From the NCBI GenBank assembly GCA_030672605.1, contig DAOVGE010000014.1:1-15348 (forward strand): a DNA stretch of 15,348 nucleotides, in the 5' to 3' direction. The position numbers were made by a program, and so were the translations under genes. The notes beneath the pieces are model-generated. The model did not search any database, was not told where the DNA came from, and saw nothing but the letters and a program-made list of their open reading frames with translations. Source of the DNA: Methanosarcinales archaeon. GTDB lineage: Archaea > Halobacteriota > Methanosarcinia > Methanosarcinales > Methanogasteraceae. Below are positions 11,961 through 15,348 of this stretch, piece after piece (positions within the stretch are counted from its first letter, which is position 1; the number at the start of each line of letters is the position of its first letter).

Positions 11961-12965
11961 ATGCCACCGGAGAAGAGGAAGGTTCAGCTGACAGGCGGTG
12001 CAACGCTCATCGTGTCGTTGCCGATCAGGTGGGCAAGAGATGTCGGGCTTGGGGCAGGAGACGAGGTATTTCTCACAGCCCAGCCTGATCGGTCGCTTCT
12101 GCTGACCACGCAGCCAAAGGCAAACGAGCAGATATACGAGGCAACAATCAAGCTATTCCCAGGCGAAAGCCCTGAGAACAACCTGAGATTGCTGGTTGCG
12201 CACTATCTGGTCGGGTACGACATCATACGGCTAATCTCTCAGAAGGGTTTTGGCGCGTCCGAACGGAAATTGATCAAGGATGCTGTGCGGCAGCGGCTGA
12301 TCGGGCTCGAGGTGGTTGAGGAGTCGCAGAACGAGTTGACCCTGCAGAGTCTTCTGAACTACCGAGACCTGCCGCTAAAAAAAGCGATGCAGAGCATGAC
12401 CGGACTCATCTCCTCGATGCACGAGGATGCCATGCACGCGCTCCGCAGCAACGATTCCGATCTTGCGAAGGATATCATCCAGAGGGATGACGAGGTCGAT
12501 CGCTTCTACCTGCTGATCGTCAGACAGCTCAAGGCTGCAATCGAGAGTCCCGGACTATCAGAGAAGATAGGGATCACTCATCCACGGGAATGCCTCGGGT
12601 ATCGGTTGATCGCAAAAAGCATGGAACGAATCGGGGATCACGCCGAAAATATTGCCAGAAACATACTGGAACTGGATCACAAGGTAGAATCAGTCGATTT
12701 AATCTGCGAGATGGGGGGTCTGGCGCATGGTATTGTCATGCGGGCGATCACATCACTCTCGAAGAATGATATGAAGGATGCAAACCGTGTCATCACGGAT
12801 GCGGCAGAGGTCGTCGCGATGGGGATTGCAATCGAGAAAGAGATCAAAAGAGAGTGTGATATGACGGAGATCAGCTTCATCCTCGAGAGTCTGCGGCGGA
12901 TCGCAGAATACGGGGCAGACATCGCAGAGATATCAATCAACCTGAGTACAGAGGACCTGCGCTAA
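11961..12965 (+). CDS. PhoU-domain regulator with N-terminal AbrB/SpoVT domain
   Basis: A 334-residue archaeal protein. Residues 1-50 form an AbrB/SpoVT-type DNA-binding beta domain (KVQLTGGATLIVSLPIRWARDVGLGAGDEVFL). After a linker come two PhoU three-helix repeats, about 125-215 and 225-330, with the metal-binding type motifs RDDEVDR (about 175-181) and SMERIGDHAENIARN, and the degenerate second copy ESLRRIAEYGADIAEI. PhoU proteins monitor phosphate or other oxyanion transport and signalling. The AbrB fusion implies direct DNA binding, as in many archaeal versions annotated as phosphate uptake regulators. No pst transporter gene lies in the window. A box A and two repeated 9-mers precede it, consistent with autoregulation (inference). 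Confidence 0.93.
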   Translation: MPPEKRKVQLTGGATLIVSLPIRWARDVGLGAGDEVFLTAQPDRSLLLTTQPKANEQIYEATIKLFPGESPENNLRLLVAHYLVGYDIIRLISQKGFGASERKLIKDAVRQRLIGLEVVEESQNELTLQSLLNYRDLPLKKAMQSMTGLISSMHEDAMHALRSNDSDLAKDIIQRDDEVDRFYLLIVRQLKAAIESPGLSEKIGITHPRECLGYRLIAKSMERIGDHAENIARNILELDHKVESVDLICEMGGLAHGIVMRAITSLSKNDMKDANRVITDAAEVVAMGIAIEKEIKRECDMTEISFILESLRRIAEYGADIAEISINLSTEDLR

Positions 12966-13015
12966 ACTGCGTAGATGTATATGTGTAGATGTCAGGGCAC
13001 CAGCATCATGCAACG

Positions 13016-13198
13016 TTACGCCAGAACACCGGTCATGAGCAATAGCACGTAGATTACAGAGAATGCCAGTGTCGAGAGCAGCGCCACATGCACCTTGCTG
13101 AATCTGATAGCCAGAACAGCGTACATGAGAATGGCAAACCCGATTATGAGCGGGGCATTGGACAGTTCGATTGGTGTTTGCAGTAGTGTGACAACCAT
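13016..13198 (-). CDS. Small two-helix membrane protein, unknown
   Basis: A 60-residue protein with two hydrophobic segments (residues about 15-33, LIIGFAILMYAVLAI, and 38-59, VALLSTLAFSVIYVLLLMTG) separated by a short basic loop RFSKVH. The orientation is probably both ends out with the basic loop in the cytoplasm. No family is recognised. What supports it is a well-formed box A (GTTTTAAATA on the minus strand, 13221-13230) centred 27 bases before the ATG, fitting a leaderless mRNA. It stands alone, convergent with the AbrB-PhoU gene, whose stop is about 50 bases away. Confidence 0.55.
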   Translation of the reverse strand: MVVTLLQTPIELSNAPLIIGFAILMYAVLAIRFSKVHVALLSTLAFSVIYVLLLMTGVLA

Positions 13199-13220
13199 GG
13201 TGCATGCAAAGGTTTGTAGA

Positions 13221-13230
13221 TATTTAAAAC
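13221..13230 (-). promoter_or_regulatory. Box A for the 60-residue membrane protein
   Basis: On the minus strand this reads GTTTTAAATA, centred about 27 bases upstream of the ATG at 13198. The spacing predicts a leaderless transcript. Confidence 0.55.
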
Positions 13231-13414
13231 TTTCGGATGCGGGGAATTGTTATGTCTTGTGGCGTTGATGCCGCTTTAATAGACCACACCTAACGCTCTT
13301 TGCCACAATTCCCCGTGAATCTGTGTTACCATCCACAACACCATTGCCATGCGCCATGCCGAAAATTCCAGATGATTGCAACCCTTTCGAACATGCTTAA
13401 TGCTATATGTTCGG

Positions 13415-13500
13415 AACCACGAGATTACACAGTCTGCGAAGCAGCGGCGCAGCCATCTCCGCAAGATTTCTGTGTTAATCTTGTGTAATCTCGTGGTTTT
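13415..13500. repeat. CTCGTGGTTTT hairpin repeat, most intact copy
   Basis: A 17-bp perfect inverted repeat: AACCACGAGATTACACA (13415-13431) with TGTGTAATCTCGTGGTT (13482-13498), separated by 50 bases. The inner part repeats related words (TCTGTGTTAATCTTGTGTAATC). The tail TTTT after the right arm resembles the T runs of the copies at 3487 and 9721. Confidence 0.8.
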
Positions 13501-13557
13501 ATACGCGGAGATCCACACAATATTTAGTAAGTACCTTTTTCGCCGTTTTTCACAACT

Positions 13558-14448
13558 TCATAGTATAACCGACTCATCAGGCGTCGCAACGTACGGAATC
13601 GCACCGAGCGCTCCGATCACCCCATTACCATCGAGCCAGACGTCTACACCACAATTCCGGGCGCATTCAAGCGCGTATTCTTGCGTCAGAACACCGCTCT
13701 TGCATGCTCTCCCGTAATCCGCAAGAACCGATCCATCAAAACCTGTGAGCGCGACCATGCCGGTCTCAGCGGATACTGAATACTCGGTCAGAAGATCGCG
13801 GATCTGCGCGAGCACGTCGTCTGCGCCACCATCATCAAGACATGCGAACTCAAGAACCGTTGAGACGCAGTTCTGCGTCTTTTCCGGCACCGGATGCAAC
13901 TGCACGATTGAATGTGAGAGGTAGCGCGCACTATCGCAGTCGACAGCGCATGCGATGTTGTGTGCAAGGCACCATGTCGCGCCGACCTCCTTTGAGTCGG
14001 TGTCATCGATTCCCACGATCAAACGGCTCCGCAGTGGCAGGACGATTGTGCCGCTCCCGACCTTTCCGCCGCCGGATTCACTGAGATCATACCTGATAAC
14101 GCCGTTTGCCCCGGCACGGCAGGTGGTCGCGCCGACCCCGCCGCCGCCGAGACCCGCATACGTGACCGCAACCTCGCCCTCCTGCACCACAACGGATCGG
14201 ATGCCTGCGGCGGCATACGATGGCTCAAGCACGAGATCGCATTCACCAACCCTTGTTAAGTATCTGATCGTGTTTCCGATCACACGAGTCTCAAGGATCA
14301 GCGGGCTCTTCTTGTAATGGTAGCGCGCCCACGCTGAGCCGCCATAGCAGCTGGAGAACTCAATTAGCTCAACATGGCTGCAATCATCATTTCCGACCGC
14401 ATATATCGCCTGATACGGCACCGTGTACGGGTCACTGATCCGCACCAT
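13558..14448 (-). CDS. Methanogenesis marker protein 11
   Basis: A 296-residue protein matching the methanogenesis marker 11 family, found in essentially all methanogens and related methane oxidisers; biochemical role unknown. Hallmarks are DPYTVPYQAIYAV at the start, FSSCYGGSAWARYHYKKSPL, RVIGNTIRYL, the glycine-rich YAGLGGGGVGATTCRAGANGVIR, ESGGGKVGSGTIVLP, and GIDDTDSKEVGATW (146-159). The GIDDTDS motif also occurs in TiaS, the enzyme that uses ATP to attach agmatine to a tRNA-Ile cytidine, suggesting a related nucleotide- or RNA-dependent activity (inference). AAGGAG lies ten bases before the ATG. The gene start overlaps the end of the dehydratase gene by 17 bases, so the two are translationally coupled. 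Confidence 0.93.
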   Translation of the reverse strand: MVRISDPYTVPYQAIYAVGNDDCSHVELIEFSSCYGGSAWARYHYKKSPLILETRVIGNTIRYLTRVGECDLVLEPSYAAAGIRSVVVQEGEVAVTYAGLGGGGVGATTCRAGANGVIRYDLSESGGGKVGSGTIVLPLRSRLIVGIDDTDSKEVGATWCLAHNIACAVDCDSARYLSHSIVQLHPVPEKTQNCVSTVLEFACLDDGGADDVLAQIRDLLTEYSVSAETGMVALTGFDGSVLADYGRACKSGVLTQEYALECARNCGVDVWLDGNGVIGALGAIPYVATPDESVIL

Positions 14449-14959
14449 ATCCGCCCTTCTCCTTGAGATATCTCAGCAATCCTCCGGAATCGAGCAGTTC
14501 CTGCATGAACTCCGGAATCGGGCTGGAATCGTACTGTTCACCGGTCGTAACGTTCTCGATCTGCCCGTTCTCGAGATCGATTCTGAGTTCATCGCCATTG
14601 TGCACATTCTCTGCGATTCCCGCGCATTCGATCAACGGCAGCCCGATGTTGAAGCCATTTCTGTAAAATATGCGGGCGAACGATTCTGCGATCACGCATA
14701 CTGCGCCGCATGCCGCTATGACTTGCGGTGCCTGCTCTCTTGATGATCCGCACCCGAAATTCGATTTCGCAACGATGATCGGGTTCTCGGCGCGCTTGCT
14801 GTCTGTGTAAAAATCCGGATCGATCGATTCAAAGGTGTGAACTGCGAGTTTGTTCAGATCGAGTTCGTCGTATTTGTACTTTCCCGAGATCACTTCGTCT
14901 GTGTTTGTACCCTGCGGAAATACCCGCAGCACCTTGCCGGTTATTGGTTTCATCGCCAT
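14432..14959 (-). CDS. Isopropylmalate/homoaconitase-type dehydratase small subunit
   Basis: Swivel-domain small subunit of the aconitase superfamily (LeuD/HacB type). With an Fe-S large subunit it would isomerise a 2- or 3-hydroxy tricarboxylate or malate analogue in leucine or coenzyme B synthesis. The 175 residues include FGCGSSREQAP (68-78) with the substrate-binding Ser/Arg, and ESFARIFYRNGFNIGLP. The substrate-specificity loop, YLRT in homoaconitase and YLVx/YLRM in isopropylmalate isomerases, is replaced by YKYDELD (28-34), and the preceding Ile-Pro-Gly reads ISG. The substrate is therefore not assignable. A second ATG two codons in is also possible. A box A candidate (AACTTAAATT) lies at 15041-15050. 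The large subunit is not in the window. Confidence 0.85.
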   Translation of the reverse strand: MAMKPITGKVLRVFPQGTNTDEVISGKYKYDELDLNKLAVHTFESIDPDFYTDSKRAENPIIVAKSNFGCGSSREQAPQVIAACGAVCVIAESFARIFYRNGFNIGLPLIECAGIAENVHNGDELRIDLENGQIENVTTGEQYDSSPIPEFMQELLDSGGLLRYLKEKGGYGADQ

Positions 14960-15040
14960 GGTATGTTGCTTCCTTCTGTGTTACTCTGTTCCCTGTGCGT
15001 TCTTGTGCGTTGTTTCATTGGTATACTGCATGCTCGCCCA

Positions 15041-15050
15041 AATTTAAGTT
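15041..15050 (-). promoter_or_regulatory. Possible box A for the dehydratase-marker 11 unit
   Basis: On the minus strand this reads AACTTAAATT. Transcription about 25 bases downstream would leave a leader of about 55 nt that carries AAGGAA shortly before the ATG at 14959. Confidence 0.35.
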
Positions 15051-15164
15051 GTGGTCGCGCAACAAAAGTGGGTCTTTGGTATCTCGCGTTGCAATGCAAA
15101 AACGACCAGTCATATCAGTTATTTACCAGAGCTCACTCCACATTGGTTTCGAGGAGTTTGTCAT

Positions 15165-15337
15165 GAATTTGGTCTGTTTCTGGCAGTTTTTATCACGAAT
15201 TTCACGAATGGACGAATGGCACGAATCTATTACATTTTAACATTCGTGAAATTCGTTTATTCGTGCCATTCGTGATCCCTAAGCACTTAATATCCCACCA
15301 GCACAATTCATCTACGAGACGCTTGCAACGCGAATTA
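15165..15337. repeat. CACGAAT hairpin element, copy B (about 173 bp)
   Basis: Second full copy of the element at 8245-8418, in the same orientation. Left arm words (ATCACGAAT at 15192-15200, then CACGAAT units) pair with right arm words ending ATTCGTGAT (15268-15276). The flanks GAATTTGGTCT and GCGAATTA are conserved. In this copy the two-base linkers between words are TT, GGA, GG on the left and AA, TTT, CC on the right, so the arms match in more than one register. Similarity continues weakly to the window end. Confidence 0.8.
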
Positions 15338-15348
15338 CCAGAGAGCCA

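Larger units (their letters stand above)
13199..13557. other. Intergenic region with a strong hairpin repeat
   Basis: No gene is supported. The region holds the box A of the small membrane gene (13221-13230), an inverted repeat CGAACAT/ATGTTCG (13388-13413), and the hairpin repeat at 13415-13500. Open frames here run through the repeats and are not protein-like. Confidence 0.55.

Noticed and set aside
13955..14317. 120-codon plus-strand open frame opposite methanogenesis marker 11
   Set aside because: It is a shadow of a conserved gene; the Pro/Arg/Ser-rich composition is typical of antisense frames in moderately GC-rich DNA.

Overview
The window comes from a euryarchaeon of the methanogen type, which includes anaerobic methane- or alkane-oxidising relatives. 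The evidence is archaeal information-processing genes (aIF2 gamma, S19e, PDCD5, an AbrB-PhoU regulator), methanogen-restricted families (methanogenesis marker protein 11, DUF1890, DUF1894), compact box A promoters placed for leaderless transcripts, and an archaeal tRNA-Arg without an encoded CCA. Nothing in the sequence fixes the genus. The long, repeat-filled intergenic regions would fit a Methanosarcinales/ANME-like lineage, but that is inference.

Layout. 1-1870: a lipoprotein (LolA-like plus DUF4367-like) preceded by a small stop-interrupted leader ORF, then a small two-helix membrane protein. 1870-2440: a decayed reading frame on the minus strand. 2441-3387: a winged-helix protein overlapping cbiT (cobamide synthesis). 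3611-5818, minus strand: ruvC, aIF2 gamma and a PIN-domain protein in series. 6216-7989, plus strand: a tight cluster of moaE, fdhD, DUF1890 and DUF1894. 8027-8098: tRNA-Arg(CCG). 8522-9319, minus strand: an orphan NitT/TauT-type ABC ATPase. 9896-11336: S19e, PDCD5 and a PP-loop ATPase. 11961-12965: an AbrB-PhoU regulator. 13016-13198: a small membrane protein with a well-placed box A. 13558-14959, minus strand: a LeuD-type dehydratase small subunit overlapping methanogenesis marker 11.

How the genes relate. moaE and fdhD act in molybdopterin cofactor synthesis and in sulfur transfer to Mo/W formate-dehydrogenase-type enzymes. Their overlap with two methanogen-specific unknowns suggests a maturation module for a Mo/W enzyme of C1 metabolism (inference). 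The aconitase-type small subunit coupled to marker 11 suggests work on a shared, possibly coenzyme-related pathway (inference).

The most striking non-coding signal is a dense set of interspersed, hairpin-forming repeats built from short recurrent words (CACGAAT, ACGAGATTACACA, ACGCAAAGA/GAGAGAGACGC, CGCAGAG). At least eight sit in almost every large intergenic gap. One type occurs as two diverged full copies of about 173 bp, about 6.9 kb apart. A separate 24-bp repeat, resembling an IS end, occurs twice. I found no CRISPR array, rRNA, intact transposase or recognisable defence system.
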